Shown: one piece after another, positions 45,975 to 57,964 of the stretch
Position numbering within the stretch: the stretch's first letter is position 1
Layout of the letters: every line of letters starts with the position of its first letter
Source: Ilex aquifolium
Taxonomy: Eukaryota; Streptophyta; Magnoliopsida; Aquifoliales; Aquifoliaceae
Assembly (NCBI GenBank): GCA_951799425.1
Contig: OX637391.1
Span: forward strand, 24,228,551-24,292,550
Direction of reading: 5' to 3'
DNA length: 64,000 nucleotides
Translations under genes and position numbers: made by a program
Notes under the pieces: model-generated
Seen by the model: only the letters and a program-made list of their open reading frames with translations
Told to the model about the DNA's origin: nothing
Databases searched by the model: none

Positions 45975-48060
45975 CAATTGGTCCCTTGTTCGCATGTACA
46001 GTTTCTTTTATTTTAATTATGTCATGTTTTTATGTTATGTCACTTACTTGTTGTTGGTGTATAGCCTTGTTTTCTTTTGAATCCAGATCTTGGTGCTTTT
46101 GTCGAAAGCGAAATTGCGAGGTGCTCTCTTACCTTATCTATCCCTTTTATTGTCTTCCATTGCATATTATATCTTTTTGTTGCATTGAGGACAATGCATG
46201 GTTCTAGTTGGGGGGTGAGGTGCACCATTTGTATGATACACCAAGGTTATTTGAATTTCTTTTGATTTTTGCTTGCAATTGTGAAAAATAGGTGAATTTT
46301 TTTTGAAAATTTTTGATGAAAGATACATTTAAGTTGATCTGTATTCCCTTATGAAGCGAGTATGAACTGGATGACATGTTGATTGTTGTTGTGAACCTTG
46401 TGCACATGAGCTTACTATAGAAATGGATCCTATGCATAAATATCACATATGTATTGATTTTCAAACTCATCTGTATGCGATTTCTGAATTTGTAATTTCA
46501 GTGATTTACGGGTTGGATTCATGTTTTAAGCTTGACATAAGTAGTGGAGATGAGTAAGGACCCATGAGAGTTTTAGTGCCAAACCTTTTTGGAGGGAACT
46601 TACGTTTACTCAAAGAACAATTTTTGATATCAAGTTTGTTCAATAGTCTCATTATGCTTGCTTTGGTTAGTTGCATTTGGTTAGTAGACTGATTTGTCTT
46701 GATCATGTAATGCTCTCCCCATGTGGACCTGGAAGTGATCTTAGGCCATTTTTGAATACTTTGAGCCTTAGCCCTTTTTCTTGAGAAAATTTTATCCCTA
46801 GTGCCGTGATTGAGCCCATTTTAAAATTCGTTTCTATGCCACACATTTGACCAAGCCAATGCAAGATGATAAAAATTTCCCTCACCTTGGTTGTTCCTAG
46901 AGCTGAATATGAGTGAGTGCAAAAGAGAAGGAAGTATGGTGTGGAAACTCCAACAAAAGGGATGAATGATTTGAAACTCAAAGAGTTGAATGAAAATCCA
47001 AGAAAAGGAGAAAAAGGGGTGAAAAGAATAAAGAGTGATCAAAAGAAAAGGAAGATGTTAAGAAGAGTAAAGAAAATAAACAAGGGGTGTGGTGATGGTG
47101 AGAAAATCAAAATCCCATGAAAAAGGAAGTGTTTTTCCAATATTAAAGTCGCTCACTCGGAACAACCCTCTTTGTTGCCCTTTTTCCTTCATTTCTTTTA
47201 CCTAGATATCACCCCAGGGCCCCATTACAACCCTTAAAGCCCTAAGTGATCTAGGGAAGCATGGGAGAAGCATATTTGTTAAAGAAATGATAAAGTTTAG
47301 TCTTACTACCTAATGCACTAATATCCTATTCATGAGACTATGCCAAGGTTGCCTCATTTTCACATATGAACTTCATTTTTGGATTACATGTGAGCACCTT
47401 GTTTTGAATACAAGATTCCATATCACATGTACACATGGAGTGCATACCAGTATAACGTGAGTGCATTTATTGCTTAAGAGTGTCCCTTGGTGAGTTTTGC
47501 ATTGAAACTGAGTTTGTCTAGCCTGTCGAATGTGAATTCTGTTTCGTAAATGCCCAAATTACTTGTTTAAATTCACATGCACACGAGTTGAAAATTAATT
47601 GGTAGGTGCATACTTCTGACTAGCATTGGGGACTATGGTTTTGCTCATGTGCATCTAGTTCATTCAATTGAGAAATTTGTTTAAAAAGCTCCATGCTCGC
47701 AAGAATGAGGAAATATTTCTCAAGTTTCAGATATTTGAAGTAATGTAGGGATGCGTGAGTTTTTAATTATCTGATTTGCATGTTTAGGTGTCATTTTGAT
47801 TGATAAATGTTGTAATCAAATCCTTGAACATTGAATGTATAAAAATCTTAAATCATATTGCAAGTTTGGAAATGACTGTGGGCATGATCAATTGTGGTTG
47901 ATTGATGTGATCCAAGTTTGTGGGTGGCTTAGATGTCCTTAGATAGGTGCTTGAGGGGTTGGAATGGAGGAAGAATGGTTTGGATATGATTTTGTTGATT
48001 TTACCTTGTTGAGATTTTATGAATGTATGTGTGCATATTGGTTTGGGATTGGAAATTATA
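45975..48060 (+). other. Non-coding internal region after the ORF
   Basis: Contains hairpin TGCATTGAGGACAATGCA (46181-46198) followed by AGTTGGGGGGTG (46205-46216), an internal copy of the hairpin plus polypurine arrangement. An A/G-rich block lies at 46975-47110. It is parallel to 1-1350/7947-8330 and 4390-5650 but has no palindrome array and no env-like ORF before the 3' end. Confidence 0.65.
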
Positions 48061-48096
48061 TTTGCTAGGGACTAGCAAATCGCAAGTTGGGGGGTG
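48061..48096 (+). other. Hairpin plus polypurine tract
   Basis: TTTGCTAGGGACTAGCAAA (48061-48079), then AAGTTGGGGGGTG directly against the LTR start TGATTAGCAC at 48097. Confidence 0.8.
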
Positions 48097-48624
48097 TGAT
48101 TAGCACATAATAATGACATGTATGGTGTGCTAATGTGCTTTTGTTTCACCTTTTTTGTCAATAAATGGGAGTGTTTTGGTTTTGATTGTGGCTTGATGGA
48201 ATTTTGGGTGAATGCATGTAAAATGATGTAAATGACATGATTTAAACCCCCATGGTGTTATATGAGGCTAATGGAGTGTATGGGGTAGCTTTAAGGATGG
48301 TTTGGAGGGGAAAGAAATCCAATTTTTGCTCACAGTCTGAAAACCTTCCGGAAGGTGTATGTCGGCCTTCCGGAAGGTTTTCAGACTGTGAGCAAAAATT
48401 GGATTTCTTTCCCCTCCAAACCATCCTTAAAGCTACCCCATACACTCCATTAGCCTCATATAACACCATGGGGGTTTAAATCATGTCATTTACATCATTT
48501 TACATGCATTCACCCAAAATTCCATCAAGCCACAATCAAAACCAAAACACTCCCATTTATTGACAAAAAAGGTGAAACAAAAACACATTAGCACACCATA
48601 CATGTCATTGTTATGTGCTAATCA
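48097..48624. repeat. Terminal 528-bp LTR palindrome
   Basis: Two 259-bp arms (48097-48355 and 48366-48624) are separated by a 10-bp spacer TGTATGTCGG. Only about two mismatches were seen by eye. The left arm is the LTR 5' part in forward orientation and the right arm the same in reverse. Mirror-image open frames on both strands are a by-product of the palindrome and are not genes. Confidence 0.9.
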
Positions 48625-48629
48625 CTAGG

Positions 48630-49199
48630 CTCAATCATTAAGGATCATACCCTTCTGTAGCCCAGCCCAGGGGCACATACCTCAGTCCATTTGTCAGCAT
48701 TTTGTTCCAGTGCTCGGTCCATGTTAATAAGTATGTGGCACATTGGTTTACACTAGATTTTAATTTGACTGATTTGTATAACAAAAATTAATATAAGAAA
48801 ATAAATAAATAATTTTATACTATCGCATTTTTATATAATAAAAATAAAAAATATAATATATATATATTTAATATCATTGTTGAATAAGATGCTAAAAATT
48901 TGTCTTAAAAGCATTGCAAAAGGATAAGTTGCGGTATTGCAGAGGTGTCCTTTCAAATTTTAATGCAAAAAATTTATTTTTATTTTGAATAATTTGTGAT
49001 TGTTAATTAAAAAAGAAATAACAAATATTAAAATAGAAACGATCGGCATGGCACATTTTTATAAATATATATTTTTTTATTTTGAGATTAAATGTGAGGA
49101 TTTGATCAATTGTAATTGTATTAAAAATTAATTTCATCTAATTTTAAAATTTACAATTAATTTAATGACATTAACAAATTAGTTCGCCGGATAGATCGC
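48630..49199. other. Non-coding sequence, nothing recognised
   Basis: AT-rich host or old repeat sequence between two mobile elements. No ORF or repeat structure was found. Confidence 0.5.
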
Positions 49200-49202
49200 T
49201 TA

Positions 49203-50268
49203 GGGTGCGTTTGGCTAATGGGTTAAAGTGGGATAACACCAATAAAGACAACTTAATAAGGCATTGGGTTCCACGTATCCCTTGTTTGGGAAGCCAAAAT
49301 AGAAGTTGGATAGAAATCCCGGGTCTAACCTTGACCCGGTTGCTACAGTAGATTTTAACCCTCTTACACCGATTAAAATTAACCCACCTCTCCCATGGGT
49401 TACAAACCCAACCAATGGGATATATTGTTTAATTACTATAATACCCCTTCTTTACCATTTAACCCTAGATCACTTCTACACTTCTCAGCCGTTTGTGTTG
49501 CTCTCAACGACAGTCAATAGTCGCAGCCACCAGCGTCGTCCGTCAACAGTTGTCGCCAACAGTGTCTTCATTATCAACAATCGCTGACGGCGTCTTCCTT
49601 ACTAGCCGGCACCAACGACGTCCGAGGTTGTATATTGATCCATGAGGACGACAAATGCACAAGAGATCAAAACTCCTTTCTTCGATCACTATATCATCCC
49701 AACTTAAGTCGAATGGCACGATCATGGGGATCTGAAGGAAGAATCGAAGGACCAAAGGTCCAAACCTCGTCGATGTACTGGACAATGACTAGCGATTCAC
49801 ATATTGGCTTATCAGCATGAATCAGAATTGGGATTTTCTTGTAAACAGGATGGGATTTGAGAAGAAGCTCGCTCTTATCGCCCAGCTTCTCTTGGAGGAA
49901 CTCGTAGTCCACGGACTTGATGTTGAGTAATTTAAGTTCTTGACAATTATTATTTATTTTTATAAATCTTTTTTTTTATACAAACAATCTAGTGTTGTAG
50001 TATGCTAAAATTTTGATTAGAATTTGATTGAACTTGTTAAACCTTTTACTTATAATGCTGAATGCCTCTTGTTTTGTGAATTGGTTGACACAGATTTTTC
50101 TTTTTCTTTTTTTTGGTACTGTGTGGTGCAATACCAAATTTTCACCTTTCAGCCTCTTGCTTTGTGAACTTTTGACGTAGCATTAATTTTTTTTTTTGGG
50201 TGTTGTGTGATACAAGACCAAAATTGATTGTTTGTTTTTGTTTTTGTATATATACATGTGTGTGTAAT

Positions 50269-50300
<32 letters not shown>

Positions 50301-50820
50301 CATCTATTCAACCTCGAATATTCTTTTCCCAATCTATTTTACAGTTTTAGCGTATCTAAATATATATTTGTTGCAATCAATTTGGAAAGAATTGAATAAC
50401 AGACAGAGAGACAGAGAGGGGCAGAGAGAGTGAGAAAGAACATACCCTCGTTTGGGGTGGGTTTCGTCAAAATCTTGGGTTTAGTATCAAATTTTATTTT
50501 TTTTATCGACAATTTGGAGATTATATTACAATAATAGCATAAGTTAATGTGTAATTTATGTAGAAATTTGATGTTGGAATTAGTTAATATTTGAAAACTA
50601 AACATAGGATATGTCAATGGGTAGAATGGTAAAACTATATAAAAGCAATGATCTAATCCATGGGTCCCACAAAATTGTAAAATTGCTAACCAAACATGGG
50701 GTTGGATAGGATATAAAATATATCACATCAAATTTAAGTGGTTGGGTGGGTTAGGATTGGATGGGGTAGGATATAAAAAATAAAACCTATCCAATCCAAC
50801 CCGGTGATCCAAACACACCC
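49203..50820. mobile_element. PIF/Harbinger-type element, TTA target duplication
   Basis: The ends are GGGTGCGTTTGGCTAA on the left and, in reverse, GGGTGTGTTTGGATCACC on the right, with TTA on both sides (49200-49202 and 50821-50823). GGG(T/C)GTGTTTGG ends with a TTA duplication are typical of plant PIF/Harbinger elements and their MITEs. There is no transposase. It carries a GST exon fragment on the minus strand, a (TG)n/(AC)n(TA)n microsatellite near 50257-50300 and an AG-rich stretch near 50398. Confidence 0.7.
49694..49935 (-). pseudogene. Captured glutathione S-transferase (Tau class) fragment
   Basis: The minus strand encodes the N-terminal thioredoxin-like fold of a Tau-class GST: LLNIKSVDYEFLQEKLGDKS, then LLLKSHPVYKKIPILIHADK, PICESLVIVQYIDEVW and ILPSDPHDRAIR, after which homology ends. 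The glutathione-contact motif (E)S in CESL, usually ESL preceded by S, is kept as PICESLVIV. The catalytic Ser region at the very N-terminus and the whole alpha-helical C-terminal domain are missing. It lies wholly inside the PIF-type element, so it was probably picked up by the transposon. It is not a working enzyme. Confidence 0.75.
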
Positions 50821-50823
50821 TTA

Positions 50824-52055
50824 TAGAATTGCTACAGTAGAGGCACGACGTAAGCGAAACAATCGACAAATAATTTATGGAAAAGTATCAAAAAATGATT
50901 GAAATCGTTGGATATGATCGAACATAAGAAACCGATTTAATCTTTCTCTCTCTACTGTCTCTCTTCCAAACAATGACTATTGTCTCTAATTCATCGACTC
51001 TAGTGACCAATCCGGAAACTAGTTTTTACCTTGTAATTGCTTTTCCATGTTAGTTAATCCGTCAACTTTTTGTTTGTTGTGGTCATCATTAATTATCACG
51101 TCAGATGATGGTGTGTTGAACAATTGAGTAGAAATTATGATGTTTAAGGATAAGTGGATTACTGAATGACTCAGTCGAAGCTCTTAGACTCTTAAGACTT
51201 GAACAAGAGAGATGGAGAATTGCACACAGAGAGTTTTATAGTGGTTCACTAGCTTGGGAGCTCGGCTAATCCACTCTCAAGAGAGTTTCTTGCTCTTGGA
51301 GATGATTTTATTGATAAAGGGGAGAAGATTACACGGAGTGTTTGCTTATACTAGTTGTTTGTTTTTCATTGTAAGGGATATGCCTATTATTTATAGTCTT
51401 CTAAGGCCCTGCTTGATCATTGGCTTGATCATTGCCTTCTTCTTGTAACGATTGCGCCTTTTATGTGATTTCCATGGATAGCGTTGCCCAAATATAAGGC
51501 CATTATGATGCGTGGCGCTTAGGTGGAAGTCAACTATCATCCTTGCTATCCCTATGGAGGTGCAGTTGCTGGGAAGAATGAATTGAAGCCCTGTTAGCTT
51601 AACTCGAGCTGCAAGGTGTGACTTAGTCGGTCCAAGCTGAATGCACGAGCTAGACCTTAGCCATATTTTGAGTATCAATAGCTACCCCCAGTCCCCAGTC
51701 AGGTAGATTACATGAGCTAGGTCTGACTAAAGCTTTGGTGGGTGAGGTTAGCTCGGTTTGTCGATTGTCCTATCTCGTAATTAGCATGGTTTGACCTCGG
51801 GGATTGCATGACGGGACATTTATTAACTTCTACGGCCTTGCAAACGTGTAAGGAGTTACTTCTGCCTCGTTTCGCGCACGTCCTTTACCCCCTGGTTCCA
51901 CGTGTCCGATCGTACACTTAACCTTAAATGCAATTGCAGGCGAAACTGCCTTTTTTTTTTCATCATTTCGAATTCCCTTTGCATTCCGTTTTCAGATTGT
52001 TCTCTTTTCTTCAGTTTATTGACCTGCCTCTTTTATTTTCCTAGGTCCGAGCTCC
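50824..52055. other. Probable decayed LTR or leader of an unassigned retroelement
   Basis: No gene. The TTTTATAGTGGTTCAC string near 51233 and the TAGCTACCCCCAGTCCCC string near 51682 recall LTR sequence of plant non-autonomous elements, but neither LTR ends nor a target duplication could be set. Confidence 0.4.
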
Positions 52056-53628
52056 ATGGCTCCAGATGCTGAGGCAGTGGAGGCCAAGGTGGCCCAATTC
52101 AAGAAATGTAGAACTGGGGGGAAACAAAAGGCTGAAATTGGATCTGGTAGCGACTTGGGTCCTCCTTCAAAAACTCCAAGCATGAAAAAGTATCCATCCC
52201 CACCTTCTCAGACTACTCTCTCACCCTCAACGATTCATGAAAAGACTCCTTCGCCTATGAGGGCTTCCTTTCCTCAAGGAGTTATTCATCCACATAAGGC
52301 TTCTATGGTGTCTTCTCCTACCTCCACGGGGTTTATCATACTTGCTGGGGCCACGACCTCCCTTTTATCAATAGGGGTGACTGGAGCCCTGGAGTCCATT
52401 GTTCTTTTCTTGCGGGACCCTTCCCCCTTGAAGCTAGTTGCCATGGTGTCCCATCAGCAGCTTCTCAACGCAGCAGGGAGCTCGTCAAGCCAGGCAGTCA
52501 AGGGCAAAGGTTCACTTATCAGGGAAGTGAACCTTGCTGCCAATACTATTTTATCTGTTATCCCCGAGTCTGACATACAAGAGGCCTCATCCATGTCTCT
52601 ATCTACCTTAGCCATCACCGCTCTGTATGGAGCAACTTCGGTAAGTTCCAGGCCTTTGCCTTTTAAATTTGTGTTTGAATTTGGTTATGACTTTGCTGAC
52701 GTTAATTCCTCTTCACTCTTGCAGATGGAAGTACATGTGGGATCCTTGGTAGGCAAGATCCGAGCAATGGAGAAAGACTACAAGCTCAAGGTCTAACAAT
52801 CTTTGAAAGCCTACGAGCTCAAGGTCGGAGAGCTATCCTTTGCCAATGATGACCTGAAGGCTCAAGTCCAAGATCTAAGGGCTCAAGTGCAGGGGTCTGA
52901 GCTCGGTGAATAATGACTTAGAGGCTGAGGTCAAGAGGAAGAGCGACGAGCTTAAGCTCAAGACAGAGGGCCTATTCCAGGCACGAAAGGATGTCTTTGA
53001 GGCCCATGATGCTGTCTAGGCAGTGAAGAATGATTACAAGGAGCTAGTTGAGGTAAACTTTGTCCTGTTGCATGAGGTTGAGGAGGAAAGGGCCAAGGTG
53101 CGGGAGAGGGACACCTAGAAAGCTGAGCTTCAAGATGAGTGTGCCACAAACTAGGCTAAGGGTTACTTTGCCTTCCAAGTGCAAGCATAAAAAAGTACCC
53201 AGATCAGGATTTCGACTTTGATCCCTTCTAGATGAGGAGGAAGAAGGATTAGCCGTGCAGAAGGAGGCTGAGGTCGAAGATCTTGAAGCTATCCCAGCTG
53301 AAGTTGAGCCAAATTTGAATCTGTTCTTGCTGAGGTTGAGGTCGAGGCTCTTGCGTCTGTTGAGGCTGAAGTCGAGACCTCTGAGCTTGTTCTTCCTCTG
53401 TCAGCTTCTTCTGGGATGATTGTAGAGGTTCCAACAACTAATCTGGTTGCCTCTCAGCCTCCAACTATTTCTGATGTCGATGAGGCCTCTGAATCCCCTA
53501 TACCTGATGACCTTTCTAATTCAACCAATCTTTCTCCTACTCCAGTTCAGCCAACTAGTGAAAAAGTGACTGTTCCTGAGCTGCCTCAAGCTCCTGAGGA
53601 AATTGCAGATCCTGTTGTAGATACTTAG
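52056..53628 (+). pseudogene. Decayed coiled-coil ORF of retroelement type
   Basis: The first open piece (52056-52796) encodes 246 residues: a basic Ser/Pro-rich N-terminus, a small hydrophobic stretch (FIILAGATTSLLSIGVTGAL), then SSSSQAVKGKGSLIREVNLA. After the TAA at 52794 the same frame continues as a coiled coil (YELKVGELSFANDDLKAQVQ) to a stop near 52912, and shifted frames carry more charged helix. An acidic Pro/Glu-rich segment (53416-53628) closes it. Such coiled-coil ORFs are common in non-autonomous plant LTR elements; the family here is not recognised, and several stops and frameshifts show decay. Confidence 0.45.
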
Positions 53629-53841
53629 GGCTTTTTGTGTTTTTCTTGTTTTGTAATTCTCATCTTTCTGCTTTGTAACTAGAATGAAAGGACCTTTGCA
53701 TGTTTTGAGCTTAATTTCAAAAGAACTTTTGCAATTTGTTTGTTTTGCACTTTATTTCTCTTCTCTTCTCTGCCCTTTGCTTTCGAGGAGAGTATGAGAG
53801 TTTTGGTCTTTTGGAAGCATTAAAAATTTTCCAAGTATGAG

Positions 53842-54330
53842 GTCTATCTCTTGGGTTTATAAGCTAAAGAGTTCATCTCTGAGCTTAAGAGCCCATCTTT
53901 AGTTTATGAGCTGAGGAGCTCATCTCTTGTTTTATGAGTTGAGGAACTCATCTTTAGTTTCATGAGCTGAAGAGCTCATCTTTAGTTTATGAGCTAAGGG
54001 GATCATCTTTAGTTTATGAGTTGAGAAGCTCATCTTTAGTTTATGAGTTGAAGATCTCATCTTTTATTTTATGAGCTAAGAAGCTATTCTTTAGTTTATG
54101 GGCTAAAGAGCTCATCTTTTATTTTATGAGCTGAGAAGCTTTTCTTTAGTTTATGCGCTGAAGAACTCATCTTTTATTTTATGAGCTAAAGAATTCATCT
54201 TTTATTTTATAAGCTGAGAAGCTCATCTTTTGTTTATGAGCTAAATAGTTCATCTTTTATTTCATCTTTTGTTTATGAGCTGAAGAGCTCGTCTTTTATT
54301 TTATGAGCTGAAGAGCTCTTCTTTAGTTGA
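53842..54330 (+). repeat. 27-28 bp tandem array (GAGCT...GAGCTCATC)
   Basis: About 16-17 units of roughly TTTATGAGCTGAAGAGCTCA followed by TCTTTAG, 27 or 28 bp each. Many units contain the AGAGCTC palindrome. It follows the coiled-coil pseudogene and precedes the Athila LTR. Confidence 0.85.
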
Positions 54331-54662
54331 AGAATGATGATTGACCTGAAACTTCTCGTTTATTGCTGCGAATTTTATAACAACAAGATTCTGAGTTATT
54401 GATCGAATTTTTTCAAGTGATTAGCATTCCATGAATGAGGCAAAGCTCTTCCTCAGTTTGCAACTCATAATTCCCTGTGATTAGTTGTTAAAAGTAGTAT
54501 CGTAATATGCCTTTTTAAGACTAATTATACTTTGATGGAGTTTAAATGATGACATTTCAGTATATAAATTGTACAAAGGTCCAAAGGCAATGGATATCAA
54601 ACTTTCATGTAACACCAGCATACCCTGGAACAAAATTTGAGAAGCTTGGAACAAAGCAATAA

Positions 54663-54975
54663 CGTTCGAACGCCAATTCACGTTCGAACGTTCCCCAGAA
54701 TTAGTAAAGACTAGATTGCTGAAATACTGAGACATGACGTGTTGCAGCTATGAAGGAAAACATTGAGGTACTTGAGTACCACGTTCGAACGTCAATTCAC
54801 GTTCGAACGTTCCCCTGAATTATTGAAGACCAGATTGCTGAGTGCAAAGTCAAGTTGTACATGGAGTGTGGAAATTTCTCTCACAAAAGAACACAGGCTA
54901 CTTGAGTGGGAAGTTCAGACCCCATCTGGCGTTCGAACGTCCATCAAGCAAAGACAGGAGACAACGTTCGAACGT
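54663..54975. repeat. Palindrome array, CGTTCGAACG type
   Basis: Copies at 54663-54672, 54681-54690, 54782-54791, 54800-54809, about 54932 and about 54964. The first four form two pairs with 18-bp spacing and a CAATTCA linker. The array lies about 100-400 bases upstream of the TATA box. Confidence 0.9.
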
Positions 54976-56138
54976 TATCCCCAGACTGGCTGTAGAATGG
55001 ATGGCTTTCAGAGGACTTTGAAGGTTTAACACTATTCTTCCACAATCCCTTGTCCCCTCCTCCTTGCCTATAAATACTCTCATTGTGGGAGCTTCATGGA
55101 GACTTACACTAAACCAATATTTCCTAGCTAGTTGTAGAATTAGACTTAGACTAGATTTACATTTACTTGTATAGAGGAAGATATATCATCTTTTGGTTGC
55201 GTTGGAAACCCTCCAAAAGTGACTAGCTTTCTTCTACTTTCATTATTAGTTTCATTTGCTTCAATTGCTTGAGCTTCCTTCTTCCCTCAGAGGAGTGAAA
55301 CTCTTCCACTTTTCTAGAGCTTTACCAAAGCCGTGAAGGGTGGAACGTGATTCACTCATTCTTCGTTGAAGATCGGCTCCTTGTGTAGTGTGTTTTATCT
55401 TGTAACTCCTCTACTTAGAGGGATGAGCATCACTCACTTTTCTAGCTTTACCAAAGCCATGAAGAGTGAATAGTTTTTCATTCACTCTTTAGTGAGAGGT
55501 GATGGCCATGCATAAATCATTCGGAAGTTATATTTGTGCATTTCGTTTATGCTTAAATGCTTTATATTTCACTTGTTTATTGAATGATTGAATGCATCTA
55601 GCAAAGCTAAGGTCCTTTGTATAACCGTGAGTACTTTGTATGACACAGATGACTCTTGACATAGAAAGACTCATTGGTTCAAGGCAAGTACCCCGGCTAG
55701 ATCTTCATGACTACATTGCAATCTTCACCATTATTGTGCGTCATTTAAAAGAATGGACTACTAATGCACTACTAATGTCATGGTTGGATGCCTTGTAGAA
55801 ACACTTGCTTGTTTATAGACGGGTTGAGTATCGGCACAAACAATTCTTGTAAACTTCTACAAAGGCATCGGAACCATGCTATTAATTCTCACAATCCATC
55901 TTTATCTTCTGATTAACTTTATGTTGACACGGTGGTTAATTGAGTACCCAAGCACAAGTATAATAAATCGGATGGTTAACTACATGTCCAGATCCTCGAG
56001 CTAAAGGGTGACTGTTACATTTGAGGACTTAGTATATTTGATCTAAAAAATCCCCTTGGAAAGAATCTTATATTCTGTCTAGAAAAAAATCCTTGAACAT
56101 CACAACTTTAAATCTTAAGGATTCCAGTCACGGTGGTC

Positions 56139-57964
56139 TGCTTGGTCAAAACCGTTGTTGTTCCTAACCTCCTAATATCATCCTTTTTTGTGTGTATGAC
56201 TTATAGGGATAAGGGAGTGTCACTCTCCCTTGGGATGATGTCAAAAGAAAGGGCAACGGAATGGTGGATGGAATGAAATGTATGATATGCGTGTGTGAAC
56301 AAAAATGCTCCCCAAGCGCAGAGAGACTTTTGCTTGTCGTGTTTTACTTGGAAAAGTATTCCAAGGTCGTCTCCTCAGGGAAGGAAAGTTCAAGTGTGTG
56401 AAGGTGATTTTGGTGAACAAAAGAGAAAAGTGTAAAATCTTTTGTTTGTGTTTTGGTGATTGAAGTTTGTGAATGAAAATGAAATAAAACAAGTGTTGGC
56501 TAATCCGAAGGGTTCATTCCAATGGGAATCCCAAATCAACTCAAAGCCTTCCTCGAATAGAGCTTATATGAACGATCGATTCGTGGGAAGCTAGGGACGA
56601 AATGGAGGTGAGGATCCAAGCATAACCCGTGACCAGGCCTACGGGATATCAAAGACTCACAACCGCATCCACTCTCAACCCAGTCAAACCGAACCATCGT
56701 ACTCTGAGAGGAGAAAATAAAATGAGTTGAAATGGCACACCCAAGAGGAGGTCTCCCTTGGATTAGCCAACTTAAAATCTAGCTACTCATGCTAAAAGGA
56801 AAGGCATACAATATGTAAAGAGATATGGTATTGAAATAAAGATTAAAACTTAACTCAATGCAAGAAAACTTAAACTAAGAAGAAAAATATTCAATATCCA
56901 TTTCAAAGCTTGAAAATGAAGAACTCAAAACAACAATGGTAGAATCTAGAATGCATAACTAAACTTGCAAAGCATTATAAATAAATGAAATTAAAGACAA
57001 TAAATGAAGCTTACAAGATCCTTATAAAAGATTACAAGTGAAATGGTAGAAGAAAATGCAAAAATCTAAGTTTCCTATCTACTATTCATCATCTTCTTCC
57101 TTGGACTACTCCTAAGCTTAGGTAGCCACCCTCTTCAAAGCTTGTGAATGCTGAATATATGGAGTGTAAGAGACTTGCAATTTCATCCATGGTGGTCCCT
57201 AGCATGTGTGTGCAGGCCTCCCATCAATGGGAGGTTGAATAGATGGCCTTGGATAGGCTAGCCTGCAACTCCTCTGGCAGCCCCCTTCTCTCCCATCCTC
57301 ATTAATGCAATGGCCTCCAAAGTCTTCAACTAGGGTGTGGGAGGCATGTAAAAATGCAGAAAATGTCAGGGGGAAAGTGGAAGAATCATAGGTGGGATCC
57401 CCAAGAAAGTGGAGCATGAGATGCAGGTGATCTGGGCTATTTAGCATGGCGTACCGGTACCCCGAACTCCAGAGGCAGAACCGTACTGGTACTGCGTACC
57501 GGTACTGTTTCTGCTAGGGACCCGTTTTTGTAGAATCATCATAACTTTTGATTCAACCGTCCGATTGAGCTAAAAAATTGACACACTACAGAAGACATCT
57601 AGATCTACAACTTTCATGTTTTGAACTTTTTCAGATTCGAAGCGGTTCATGGTCAAAAAGGAGGAAAAGTGAGGTACAAATGCAAAATGGTGTGGGTGCT
57701 GATGCCTATGTTACCAACACCAATACCTCCTTGATTTCTTTCACTTTTAAGCCTCCAAATCCTCATGTAATGTGTCCATCTCTTCACCACACATCCACAC
57801 ATAGTTGCAAGGTTCTAAAATCCATCATTTATGCTATAATTACCTGCAACATCGAAAATTCAACGTTATTGACAACTTTGGCTAACTCTAAGTACTTAAA
57901 TACAAAAGTTGAGTTAAAATGCATGTAATGAGGCCTTCAAATATGCAATATTATGTGCTCATCA
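56139..57964 (-). repeat. Solo LTR (GTACCGGTAC type) with TGGTC duplication
   Basis: The solo LTR is bounded by perfect TGGTC repeats (56134-56138 and 57965-57969). On the minus strand it starts TGATGAGCAC and ends CAAGCA, 1826 bp. It is nearly the same subfamily as 59245-61078 and as the 3' LTR at 6098. GTACCGGTAC-type palindromes lie at 57448-57512, next to the shared CCACTTTCTTGGGGATCCCACC-like motif (minus strand). Confidence 0.85.

Larger units (their letters stand above)
39679..48624. mobile_element. Inside-out Athila-like element with inverted LTR ends
   Basis: A perfect 5-bp duplication CTAGG (39674-39678 and 48625-48629) marks an ordinary integration. Order inside: reverse LTR sequence (39679-41512), forward LTR 3' part (41513-42494), primer site, gag-protease-integrase tail ORF, non-coding region, polypurine tract, forward LTR 5' part (48097 on), reverse LTR 5' part (to 48624). 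The outermost bases are those of an LTR element in minus orientation, while the whole interior is in plus orientation. Simplest reading: a minus-strand insertion whose interior was inverted afterwards. It lies 2 kb upstream of MLO. Confidence 0.8.

Noticed and set aside
48242-48479. Mirror-image 75-codon ORFs on both strands
   Set aside because: They are produced by the LTR palindrome; no initiation context or homology supports coding.
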